DNA of 17,453 nucleotides, taken from positions 1-17,453 of the forward strand of contig VYEH01000411.1 of the NCBI GenBank assembly GCA_009843005.1, read 5' to 3'. The notes beneath the pieces were generated by a model, which was not told the DNA's origin, searched no databases, and saw only the letters and a list, made by a program, of their open reading frames with translations. The stretch comes from Pseudomonadota bacterium. Lineage in GTDB: Bacteria; Pseudomonadota; Gammaproteobacteria; Steroidobacterales; Rariloculaceae. Made by a program: the position numbers and the translations under genes. Shown here piece by piece: positions 1 through 6,562 of this stretch; the stretch's first letter is position 1; each line of letters begins with the position of its first letter.

Positions 1-360
1 GCAATCCATCCATCGAAGCAATATCCGCAGGTGACAAAAATGGCCGGCGACTGTACTTGAGTGCAGTGACAACCCATTCGAAAGGGAACGGCGACGAATC
101 ACTGCTATCAATCGTCTGCTGCTCTCCAACAGCGATGCATAGTGATTGTCAGTAAAAATTCGACCGCCCGGCATGGAGAAATCCCAATGCAATCGAACGG
201 GGCGATGCTCGGTGAGGACATTAGTGGGTCGAAGAACCCAAACGGGATCGTGCCAAGCGCAGTCGAGCAGAAACCAGGCTCGATCGGAGTAGGCCGCATG
301 CTCGTCCGTATGTGCGATTCGCTGCAAGTGATTTGAAACAGAGGCGGGCATGTGGGCCAC
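1..360 (-). CDS. Third tyrosine-recombinase-like protein, N-terminal 120 residues only (runs off the left edge)
   Basis: The frame is open for all 120 codons from a GTG at 360 to the window edge. That GTG directly follows the TAA stop of the upstream recombinase, and GGAG 9 nt before it could serve as ribosome-binding site. An in-frame ATG at 351-349 is the alternative start. About residues 64-119 read like the SAM-like N-terminal core-binding domain of a tyrosine recombinase: a GGRIFTDNHYASLLESSRRL segment, a basic stretch, then LRILLRWMD. This recalls N-terminal domains of large integrases found in recombinase clusters. The catalytic domain would lie to the left, so activity cannot be judged. 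It could instead be an unrelated accessory protein in the place of Tn554 TnpC. The open frame and its position directly after the gene before it are solid; the family assignment is by eye. Confidence 0.6.
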   Translation of the reverse strand, partial: MAHMPASVSNHLQRIAHTDEHAAYSDRAWFLLDCAWHDPVWVLRPTNVLTEHRPVRLHWDFSMPGGRIFTDNHYASLLESSRRLIAVIRRRSLSNGLSLHSSTVAGHFCHLRILLRWMDC

Positions 361-2097
361 TTATCGAAGCTCCGGCAGCGGCGGTAGAGCTTGCACCAGC
401 ACCTCCGCCGACGCCAGTTGAGCGGCGCCGAACCGTGGCAGAATGTCTTGTTCCAGAATCTGCAGTAGCGGTTGGTAGTAAATCTCCCAGCGCGCTGGGT
501 GCAACATCATTTCACCTGCGCGAAAGTGATCGCGAGTTTGCAGCAGTCTGGCCAGGGTGTTCGGGTCATCTGGAATGACGGCGTTGGGGCAAGCGAAGCA
601 CCCCATGAAATTGGTGCAGAGTTCACCGCGACGAGACCCGGGTGCAATACCGTCAAACGGGTTACGGCAATCGAATCCAAACATCGTGGTGACGGATCCG
701 GCCGGTAAATCTGAAGGCGCCCCTTTCGCCGACACGATGTCGGATTTTTCGTCCCTCTGTTCGAGGTGCTCAACGAAAGCGTGTTGCAGTGCCGCGATGC
801 GCGTGTCGTTCTTTGCCTTCACGAGCGGTGTCTCTACGTAGCGTATTGTGGTTGCAAGATCTGAGTGGTTTGCCACCGCCTGCGTCTTGCGGAGATCGCC
901 GCTGGCAATGTAAAACCCTTCAAGGACACTGGGGCGGATGGAGTCGAGGGAGAAACGCGCAAGCTTGTGACGCTCGCAGAATCCTCGAATAAACTTTTTC
1001 ATTGAGCCGGAAACCAGTGACCTTACTCCCCGTCCAGTCTTGTACAGAAACAAGCGATCGCGGTGCTCGGCTGACGCCAGGCGACGGAGCGGTTGTGTCC
1101 ATTCAAGAATCTCCCTGACAAGTGAGGGTGGCTGGAATGGATCAGCTTTATTGAATGTACGGCGCTGCATGCGGTGCGAGCGAGACTTGAACCAAACAAT
1201 CGCTTCCCTCTCCGACAACAGCGGCAATGCCTGCAAGCAATCGCACTGAATTTCGGCGATCGGATCCGGGTTGCCGGCGGTATGGATCAAGATGGCCACG
1301 TAGTACGGAAACAAAGACTCGGGGCGCGGATACAGGCAAGGTTCCACGGCTTTTACTCCACCAAACCGCGCCAAGGCTCGGCGTGCCGCATAACTTCCTT
1401 CGCCCACCAAATTGAGGTAAGGAGGAACGATGCCATCGAAATGTTCATCGAAATAGTTGAGCAGTGTACCGAGAGTGTATTGAGAACCATCGGCGTTGGC
1501 GCGTTCGGCTTCAGCCGCAGCACGCCGGGTCCGAATCATTGCGATGTCCTTATTGCACGCCTTCAGTAGCGCGCGCAGAGCGTGAGCCGGCATTCTCGCT
1601 TTAGGTTGAGATGAGTGATTCCTAAAAGGGAACGGGCTTGATGGATACTCAATACCGCTCAGAAGTTCCGGACGACATCGTTCGAGCCACTGAAGCAGCA
1701 CACGGATCGTGGAGTACGCACCCGATCGACTGTTCTTACTCCAAGTCCGCCCTTTGGCATTCACCTGACTGTTCAGCCACTCGACATAGCGAACCAGCAT
1801 ATCGCCGTCGATGTCGGCGAGGCATTCAACCGCCGAGGTTTCGTCCACGAAACGACAGAATTCGTTCACCCACCGCCAACGTACGAGAATAGTCTTCTTT
1901 GTGGAGAGCATCCCGTAGTGCATCCAAAAAGCCTCGGCGAAGGCCAAACGCACGTCAGCCGCCAGGTCCAGCGCACCAAAGTCGATAGTCGTCCTATGAA
2001 TGCGTCGTGGAGCATCGTAAGACGATTGATGAAGCGTTTTCGGCGCTTCACCCGATGCGGTGCGCATTGACCGTGCCATACGCAGACGGCGAGCCAC
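361..2097 (-). CDS. Large tyrosine recombinase-like protein with degenerate active site and C-terminal Cys cluster (TnpB-like)
   Basis: This 578-residue protein probably acts with its neighbours in element excision and integration. Residues about 50-150 form a SAM-like DNA-binding region. The catalytic domain spans about 260-430 and keeps Arg388, His411 (NHSDLATT) and the nucleophile Tyr420 (TIRYVE). The first catalytic Arg is replaced by Asn276 (HTAGNPDPIAEI), and the His of HxxR by Asp385 (DSIR). After the catalytic domain, Cys477, Cys494, Cys500 and Cys503 form a zinc-finger-like cluster around CTNFMGCFACP. The length is near Tn554 TnpB (about 630). It starts with GTG 2 nt after the stop of the preceding recombinase, with GAGGAG 8 nt upstream, which fixes the start and implies coupled translation. 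Whether it cleaves DNA or only helps its partner is not known from sequence. Confidence 0.86.
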   Translation of the reverse strand: MARRLRMARSMRTASGEAPKTLHQSSYDAPRRIHRTTIDFGALDLAADVRLAFAEAFWMHYGMLSTKKTILVRWRWVNEFCRFVDETSAVECLADIDGDMLVRYVEWLNSQVNAKGRTWSKNSRSGAYSTIRVLLQWLERCRPELLSGIEYPSSPFPFRNHSSQPKARMPAHALRALLKACNKDIAMIRTRRAAAEAERANADGSQYTLGTLLNYFDEHFDGIVPPYLNLVGEGSYAARRALARFGGVKAVEPCLYPRPESLFPYYVAILIHTAGNPDPIAEIQCDCLQALPLLSEREAIVWFKSRSHRMQRRTFNKADPFQPPSLVREILEWTQPLRRLASAEHRDRLFLYKTGRGVRSLVSGSMKKFIRGFCERHKLARFSLDSIRPSVLEGFYIASGDLRKTQAVANHSDLATTIRYVETPLVKAKNDTRIAALQHAFVEHLEQRDEKSDIVSAKGAPSDLPAGSVTTMFGFDCRNPFDGIAPGSRRGELCTNFMGCFACPNAVIPDDPNTLARLLQTRDHFRAGEMMLHPARWEIYYQPLLQILEQDILPRFGAAQLASAEVLVQALPPLPELR

Positions 2098-2099
2098 TG

Positions 2100-3239
2100 C
2101 TATTTCTCCTCGGTAAACAGCGTATCCATGACGGCTGTCAACGCATACTCGTCAACCTGGATGGCGCGCAAATATCTGTCGGTCGTGGCGATTCGTTGGT
2201 GCCCCATCAGCACCTTGACGATCAGCAACGGATTAATATCGGCTCCGTCGTTAGCCAACTGCTCCAGTCGCGCCAGAAGCATGCAAGCAAAGCTCGCGCG
2301 CAAAACGTGTGTCGTCGCCTTGATGCCGCAGCGCTTTCCAGCGCGACTAACCTGGAGCTGATACGCGCTCTTGCTGACTGGGTTGCCGCGTGCGTTAACA
2401 AACAAAGCGCTCGGGCTGTCGGCCGACCCTCTGCGTCTCGCGCGATTTAGCCAGGCACGACGGTGGCGTGACACGTAGCAGGCTGTCTCATCGAGCAAGC
2501 TCATCGATGCCAGCACATACCCTTGTTTGGGACCCTTTCGCAGTATTTCGATCACCTCATAGGGCGATGTTGACGTCTTTATCCCAGCTACGTCGCTTAC
2601 ATTAAGTCTCGGTAACTCCCCGAGGCGCAAACCGGTGTAGAGCTGCCAGCGAGCCATCAGGTCATAGGGCGGTGGAAGAGCCGCCATGAGCTCGCGTGCT
2701 TGCGCGGATGTGAGTGGATGCGGTAGTGACTCATATTGTCGCAAAACGAAGAAATTGCGGTCCGCAGTTGGTGAGCTAGAACCGCGTGCTGCGCGCGGCC
2801 TCTGAGCCCGGGCAAAATTGCGAGGCTGGCCAGCCAACGCCGATGCTTCAAGGTACCGGTGGCGCACCAGCCAATCGTAGAATCTGAGCACTCCACGGAC
2901 TCGATGATTAATGGTCGAGGTGCGGTAGGGTCGACCGGTGTGCCCGCTCAATTGAGACAACATGCGGTTACGGTAGGCGACTAGATCGACGGCATCCGCT
3001 TCCCGCCAGTCGATTGCGTTCTGCTCCAGTGTCTCGAACCAGTCGTACAGGATCTCTGCGTAAGTCCTTAGAGTTTCCGCGGAGTATCCTCGCTGAATGA
3101 AATGTTCGTGGAGATAGGCCACTGCCGGCTCGATGAGTTGGCAATCGGCCGTAAACAGAAGGGGAAACTTGGTCGGTCTAGGCTCACGAAGCACCATTGA
3201 GTGTGCCTGCAATACAGCCGGAACAAGATGATCATCCAC
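2100..3239 (-). CDS. Tyrosine recombinase / site-specific integrase (TnpA-like)
   Basis: This 379-residue phage-integrase-family recombinase should make the strand cuts that move the element. A SAM-like core-binding domain lies at about residues 35-130, followed by a linker and the catalytic domain at about 175-360. All catalytic residues are visible: Arg205 in YTGLRLGEL, a Lys at 235 or 238 in the beta-hairpin, His311 and Arg314 in THVLRAS, His347 in MGHQRIATT and the nucleophile Tyr356 in TDRYL. The length matches Tn554 TnpA (about 360). The start is GTG at 3239; an in-frame ATG 14 codons later is an alternative. It lies 25 nt after the accessory gene and 2 nt before the large recombinase, so the genes look like one operon. 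The family is certain; the TnpA-like role is inferred from order and size. Confidence 0.93.
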   Translation of the reverse strand: MDDHLVPAVLQAHSMVLREPRPTKFPLLFTADCQLIEPAVAYLHEHFIQRGYSAETLRTYAEILYDWFETLEQNAIDWREADAVDLVAYRNRMLSQLSGHTGRPYRTSTINHRVRGVLRFYDWLVRHRYLEASALAGQPRNFARAQRPRAARGSSSPTADRNFFVLRQYESLPHPLTSAQARELMAALPPPYDLMARWQLYTGLRLGELPRLNVSDVAGIKTSTSPYEVIEILRKGPKQGYVLASMSLLDETACYVSRHRRAWLNRARRRGSADSPSALFVNARGNPVSKSAYQLQVSRAGKRCGIKATTHVLRASFACMLLARLEQLANDGADINPLLIVKVLMGHQRIATTDRYLRAIQVDEYALTAVMDTLFTEEK

Positions 3240-3264
3240 CTTGTCTGGCTCCGGGAGGCTCGAC

Positions 3265-3594
3265 TTACGAATAATCTGAACGATTTTGGCTCAACTCCCG
3301 AATCAATTTATTGACCGCGTTTACAAAGCTCAGACCACAAACATGCATCGCCAAGTCAATGGCGCCGCCGCCTCCGCACCGCCCCCGCATGTCGTACCAC
3401 TGACACCCGGTTGTCAAGATCTCAAACTCCCCTTGTGTGGTACGTACATGCCAGCGACGGCTTTGATCGGACTTGATCGGCCTATAACTCGGGTCGGCCT
3501 TGATATGTATGGCCAGCAAAGCCAAGGCATCAGCGGCTGGCGTCTCCCTTAATCGCGTCAACGTGGATTCCTTAAAGTATCTACGCGCTGCCAC
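3265..3594 (-). CDS. Small CHC2/primase-like accessory protein of the element
   Basis: This 109-residue protein is first in the element's operon. Residues 48-100 carry a W-HV-T--GEFEILTTG pattern, then WYDMRGRCGGGGAID (66-80), then GLSFVNAVNKL. This resembles the DnaG CHC2 zinc-finger domain and the N-terminal domain of DUF3991/TOPRIM plasmid proteins, where a GG-AIDF...SF-EAV pattern is usual. The protein ends there, so no TOPRIM catalytic domain is present, and the four zinc ligands of a canonical CHC2 finger are not evident. It could bind single-stranded DNA or recombination intermediates, or act as a directionality factor; this is inference. The start is GTG at 3594: an in-frame stop lies a few codons upstream, and no strong ribosome-binding site is seen. 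Confidence 0.7.
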   Translation of the reverse strand: MAARRYFKESTLTRLRETPAADALALLAIHIKADPSYRPIKSDQSRRWHVRTTQGEFEILTTGCQWYDMRGRCGGGGAIDLAMHVCGLSFVNAVNKLIRELSQNRSDYS

Positions 3595-3633
3595 AATAGC
3601 TTGCGTCCATAGTGTTCATGCGACGGGCTTCTC

Positions 3634-3648
3634 GCCTCTATGAGAGGC
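3634..3648. repeat. Perfect hairpin in the element's terminal region
   Basis: GCCTCT and AGAGGC form a 6-bp stem around a 3-nt ATG loop. It lies between the element end and the first gene of its operon, so it would be in the leader of that transcript. It could be a recombinase accessory site, a terminator blocking entry from radC, or a leader structure. No T-tract follows on either strand. Confidence 0.35.
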
Positions 3649-3668
3649 TTGGGCTACTCGAACCACTC

Positions 3669-3710
3669 AGTGTAGATCATCGGTAGGAAAGGCAACAAAA
3701 TGTTTACACT
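3669..3710. repeat. Short inverted repeat near the element end
   Basis: AGTGTA (3669-3674) and TACACT (3705-3710) are inverted copies 30 nt apart within the AT-rich last 70 bp of the element. Tyrosine recombinases bind such arm sites near their crossover, but six base pairs can occur by chance. Confidence 0.22.
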
Positions 3711-3726
3711 TTAGAATGCAACCTAA

Positions 3727-3879
3727 CATCCGTCGGGAATCTCCGAGCCAAGCGAAGCCGACCGCGGCATCACCCTGAAACTGGGCCGGGCGCTGGCACT
3801 GGTGGATATACGGCTCCTGGACCATCTCGTCGTAACCCGGGACGGGCACGTCTCCCTGGCCGAACGGGGCTGGATATAG
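3727..3879 (+). pseudogene. radC: radC 3' remnant (RadC/JAMM-domain protein), cut by the mobile element
   Basis: Fifty codons encode the C-terminal end of RadC: HPSG, then EPSEADRGIT, then GRALALVDIRLLDHLVV, then HVSLAERGWI and a TAG stop. In intact RadC the HPSG belongs to the JAMM metalloprotease-like motif HNHPSG, and the protein is about 220 residues long, so roughly the first three-quarters are missing here. A TAA directly precedes the first radC-like codon and no start codon is usable. radC lies directly before rpmB-rpmG in many Gammaproteobacteria, and this remnant lies 61 nt before rpmB. The two residues after HPSG are Ile-Ser, where RadC usually has Asp followed by a small residue or Pro, which may mark the recombination core. 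The 5' part is presumably beyond the left end of the element. Confidence 0.88.
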
Positions 3880-3899
3880 CCTCGGCCAACGGGTATAGT
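3871..3899 (+). promoter_or_regulatory. Possible sigma-70 promoter for rpmB-rpmG
   Basis: TGGATA (3871-3876) and TATAGT (3894-3899) are 17 nt apart and lie 41 nt upstream of the rpmB start. The -10 box matches 5 of 6 consensus bases and the -35 box 4 of 6. It overlaps the end of radC, so it would survive the insertion and keep the ribosomal genes expressed. Confidence 0.35.
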
Positions 3900-3940
3900 C
3901 CGTCGCCTCCATGGACAAGCCCCCCTCGAGGAGCCTTCCA

Positions 3941-4177
3941 ATGTCGAGAGTGTGCCAGGTAACCGGCAAGCGCCCGATGGCGGGCAACAACGTTTCGCAT
4001 GCCCATAACAAGACCCGGCGGCGGTTTCTGCCGAATCTTCATACCCAGCGCTTCTGGCTGGAAAGCGAGCAGCGTTTCGTCAAGCTGAAGGTCTCGCACA
4101 AGGGCTTGCGAATCATCGACAAGAAGGGCATCGAACAGGTCGTCAAGGATCTGCGCGAGCAGGGCCAGAAGATTTAG
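3941..4177 (+). CDS. rpmB: 50S ribosomal protein L28
   Basis: This 78-residue protein is a structural component of the large ribosomal subunit. It has the bL28 signature MSRVCQVTGKRP at the N-terminus, the basic middle HAHNKTRRRFLPNL, and LKVSHKGLRIIDKKGIEQV in the C-terminal half. The length equals that of the E. coli protein. The start at 3941 is chosen over an in-frame ATG at 3911 because it matches the family start exactly and has CGAGGAG 7 nt upstream. It is followed 13 nt later by rpmG, the usual two-gene operon. Confidence 0.97.
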   Translation: MSRVCQVTGKRPMAGNNVSHAHNKTRRRFLPNLHTQRFWLESEQRFVKLKVSHKGLRIIDKKGIEQVVKDLREQGQKI

Positions 4178-4190
4178 CGGGAGACAACCG

Positions 4191-4346
4191 GTGCGAGAGA
4201 AAATCAGGCTGCGGTCAACGGCGGGAACCGGCCACTACTACACCACGACCAAGAACAAGCGCCTCCACCCCGAGAAGATGGAAGTGAAGAAATACGACCC
4301 GCGGGTCCGCAAGCACGTCATCTACAAGGAAACGAAGATCAAGTAA
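4191..4346 (+). CDS. rpmG: 50S ribosomal protein L33
   Basis: This 51-residue bL33 protein belongs to the large ribosomal subunit. Recognisable parts are REKIRL at the start, AGTGHYYTTTKNKR, PEKMEVKKYDP and VIYKETKIK at the end. There is no CxxC pair, so it is the zinc-independent form. It starts with GTG at 4191, with GGGAG 7 nt upstream. The usual few N-terminal residues before REK (often MAKG plus one) are absent, and no other start is available upstream. It follows rpmB by 13 nt. Confidence 0.95.
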   Translation: MREKIRLRSTAGTGHYYTTTKNKRLHPEKMEVKKYDPRVRKHVIYKETKIK

Positions 4347-4355
4347 GTCGTCGGC

Positions 4356-4403
4356 GCGCCGATTCGGCGCTCGACGTAAATCCGGCAGCGCTCGCTTGAG
4401 CGC
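4356..4403. terminator. Two GC-rich hairpins between convergent rpmG and desaturase genes
   Basis: One near-perfect palindrome (GCGCCGA / TCGGCGC, 4356-4370) and one 6-bp stem with a 4-nt loop (GCGCTC / GAGCGC, 4388-4403) lie between the two convergent genes. Neither has a T-tract, so intrinsic termination is only a possibility. Confidence 0.3.
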
Positions 4404-4436
4404 GAACAGTCGCCCATGCCTTGCCAGAAGTTGCGC

Positions 4437-5648
4437 CTACCCCGCCCCTGCCAATCGGGTGCTCGGACGGAATGACTTCAGGTACGCCGAGAAATCCTCC
4501 AGCGCCTCGATGCCGCTGGCTTCAGCCCGGCTGCACCACCCCATGAGTTCCGCCAACAGCCCTTCATTGCTCAGGTCGGTGTTCTCCCAGAGCGCCTTCA
4601 GTTCGTTGCGGTACTCCATCACCGTCTTCAGGCTGGGATACTTCTCCATCAATTCCGCCAGGCGTTCCCTGGACTGACTGTCCAGCAGGCTGGGATGGCG
4701 GGTCAGCCATCGCTTGGCGCGCCGGAACGGCGCCCTTGCCTTGCCCTTGTATCGCCGGATCTCGCCTCGCAACACGGGAAACGTCACGCTCTTGCGGTAG
4801 TGCCGCAGCACGTGCATGCGATTGATGAGTATGGAACGCAGGGCTTCAATATCCGGGCTTGAGGCCTCCTCCACCAGTTCCGGTTTCGGAGCCACCCGCC
4901 TGATCCGTGCAAGCCCCAGGGCGGCGAACAGCCGCAGATGCAGCCAGCCCAGGTCAACCTCCCATGGATGCTGGGAGAATCGGGCCGAGCTCGGGAAAGC
5001 GTGATGATTGTTGTGCAACTCTTCTCCGGCGACGAACACCGCCAGCGGCCACAGGTTGGTGGAAGCGTCGTCGGTCTCGAAGTTCCTGTAGCCCCTGGCA
5101 TGGGAAAGGCCGTTGATGATCCCGGCGGCAAGCAGGGGCATGGTGATCAACTGAAACCCGTACAGCGCGATGCCCGGCAGCCCGAACAGGAACACGACCA
5201 CGAAGAACAACAGGGCAATGCCCACATTCGGCCAGCGGCTGTAGACATGGCGTTCCACCCAGTCGTCGGGCGTGCCGCGGCCGTACTTTTCCACGGTCTC
5301 CGGGTTGCGCGCCTCCTTCCGATACAGCTCCGCGCCTTGCAGCAGCACTGTCTTGAGGCCGACAAGTTGCGGACTGTGCGGGTCACCGTCCCGTTCGCAC
5401 ATGGCATGATGCTTGCGGTGCACCGCCACCCACTGCCTGGTGATGACACCCGTGTTAATCCACAGCCAGAAGCGGAAAAAGTGCCGCAACGCCGGGTGCA
5501 GATCGATGGACCGGTGGGCCTGTTCGCGATGATGGTACAAGGTGATGGCGATCAGCGTGATGTGAACGCCGATTGCCCCCGCGATCACGTAGCCCCAAAA
5601 GCCCAGCCCGAGAATCCCGTAATAGTATTCGGCGACAAACTGCAGCAC
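4437..5648 (-). CDS. Membrane fatty-acid (acyl) delta-9-type desaturase
   Basis: This 403-residue di-iron membrane desaturase introduces a double bond into a fatty acyl chain. The three His boxes are present: H40-REQA-H45, HRKHH at 77-81 and HNNHH at 212-216. Hydrophobic segments lie at about residues 10-37, 58-70, 143-162 and 168-180. A charged C-terminal tail of about 140 residues follows and is probably cytoplasmic. It resembles the DesA-type phospholipid or acyl-CoA delta-9 desaturases of Pseudomonas; the exact substrate and position of the double bond cannot be read. It starts with GTG, with GGAG 7 nt upstream. It is convergent with rpmG and divergent from mutM, and seems to be a single-gene unit. 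Confidence 0.93.
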   Translation of the reverse strand: MLQFVAEYYYGILGLGFWGYVIAGAIGVHITLIAITLYHHREQAHRSIDLHPALRHFFRFWLWINTGVITRQWVAVHRKHHAMCERDGDPHSPQLVGLKTVLLQGAELYRKEARNPETVEKYGRGTPDDWVERHVYSRWPNVGIALLFFVVVFLFGLPGIALYGFQLITMPLLAAGIINGLSHARGYRNFETDDASTNLWPLAVFVAGEELHNNHHAFPSSARFSQHPWEVDLGWLHLRLFAALGLARIRRVAPKPELVEEASSPDIEALRSILINRMHVLRHYRKSVTFPVLRGEIRRYKGKARAPFRRAKRWLTRHPSLLDSQSRERLAELMEKYPSLKTVMEYRNELKALWENTDLSNEGLLAELMGWCSRAEASGIEALEDFSAYLKSFRPSTRLAGAG

Positions 5649-5677
5649 CTGATGACTCCGTACCCCGCAGACGTGCC

Positions 5678-5706
5678 ACTATAGCCCATGCGGAATCTCT
5701 CTCCAA
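5678..5706 (-). promoter_or_regulatory. Possible promoter of the desaturase gene
   Basis: On the minus strand TTGGAG (5706-5701) and TATAGT (5683-5678) are spaced by 17 nt. The -10 box matches 5 of 6 bases; the -35 box is weak (3 of 6). It would leave a leader of about 25 nt before the GTG start. Confidence 0.38.
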
Positions 5707-5721
5707 TGAACCATTCTCACC

Positions 5722-6534
5722 ATGCCCGAACTGCCTGAAGTCGAGACCACGCGGCGCGGACTGGAGCCCCTGGTCGTAGGGCAAACGATCCGTTCGCTCG
5801 CGGTGCGGGAGCCGCGGCTGCGATGGCCTGTGGAACCCTCGCTCGACCGGCGATTGCGCAACCGGACCGTGCAGGCGCTTTCCCGCCGGGGCAAGTACCT
5901 GCTGATGACCACCGGCGCGGGCACGCTGCTCCTTCACCTGGGCATGTCCGGCAGCCTGCGATTCCTTCCCGAGCGGCGCGAACCCTCACGCCACGACCAT
6001 TTCGATCTCGAATTCCTATCGGGCGCGATGCTGCGCTTCAACGATCCCAGGCGCTTCGGCAGCCTGCATTGGTGCGCATCGCCCGAAGCCCATTGGCTGC
6101 TGGAAAACCTGGGTCCCGAACCGCTGGGAGCCGAATTCAGTGGCGAATACCTCTGGCGCGTCTCCCGGGGACGCCGGGTTGCGATCAAGACGCTGCTGAT
6201 GAACGGACGCATCGTGGCGGGGCTTGGAAACATATACGCCAACGAAGCTCTGTTCAGAGCCGGCATTCACCCGTCAAGATCGGCAGGACGAGTGTCGCAC
6301 AAGCGCCTGGAACAACTTGTCGATGCGGTTCGAGATGTGCTGCGAGAAGCCATAAGGGCTGGCGGGACTACGCTGCAGGACTTCGTCGGCGGTGACGGCA
6401 AACCGGGATATTTCCAGCTCGCCCTGGACGTTTACGGCAAAGCGGGAGAACCTTGCGCCCGATGCAAGCGGCCCATCAGGGTTCACACCATCGGCCAGCG
6501 CGCCACCTACTATTGTGCAAGCTGCCAGCGTTAA
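5722..6534 (+). CDS. mutM: Formamidopyrimidine-DNA glycosylase / AP lyase
   Basis: This base-excision repair enzyme removes 8-oxoguanine and formamidopyrimidines and nicks the abasic site. The 270-residue length is standard. After Met removal Pro2 is the catalytic nucleophile, in the diagnostic start MPELPEVET. Glu3 and Lys58 (RRGKYL) are the other catalytic residues. The helix-two-turn-helix segment includes GLGNIYANEALFRAGIHP. The C-terminal zinc finger uses Cys245, Cys248, Cys265 and Cys268, with the DNA-contacting Arg260 in IGQRATYYC. The start is fixed because Pro must follow Met; no clear ribosome-binding site precedes it. In many relatives mutM lies near rpmBG and coaD, as here. Confidence 0.97.
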   Translation: MPELPEVETTRRGLEPLVVGQTIRSLAVREPRLRWPVEPSLDRRLRNRTVQALSRRGKYLLMTTGAGTLLLHLGMSGSLRFLPERREPSRHDHFDLEFLSGAMLRFNDPRRFGSLHWCASPEAHWLLENLGPEPLGAEFSGEYLWRVSRGRRVAIKTLLMNGRIVAGLGNIYANEALFRAGIHPSRSAGRVSHKRLEQLVDAVRDVLREAIRAGGTTLQDFVGGDGKPGYFQLALDVYGKAGEPCARCKRPIRVHTIGQRATYYCASCQR

Positions 6535-6562
6535 TCGACTTCCACGTAGTCTTCGCAGGTGA

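Larger units (their letters stand above)
1..3740 (-). mobile_element. Right end of a radC-inserted, multi-recombinase element (Tn554/RIT-like)
   Basis: A minus-strand operon of an accessory gene and three apparent tyrosine recombinases occupies this segment and points away from a truncated radC. The last non-coding part, about 3660-3726, is AT-rich, while the radC remnant beyond it is GC-rich, so the boundary lies at roughly 3724-3744. Tn554-family transposons are known to insert in radC and to need two tyrosine recombinases, TnpA (about 360 residues) and TnpB (about 630). The 379- and 578-residue proteins here fit that pair. A third large recombinase-like gene instead recalls recombinase-in-trio (RIT) elements. 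The left end, the cargo and the 5' part of radC are outside the window. The assignment rests on gene content and insertion site; element ends were not compared with a reference. Confidence 0.72.

Noticed and set aside
3667..4011. Minus-strand open frame of 114 codons across the element junction, radC remnant and rpmB
   Set aside because: It crosses two recognisable plus-strand coding regions and a probable recombination junction, so it cannot be an old gene. A chance new frame cannot be fully excluded.
4938..5684. Plus-strand open frame of 248 codons opposite the desaturase
   Set aside because: The desaturase has all three His boxes; the opposite frame shows no motif and is a shadow.
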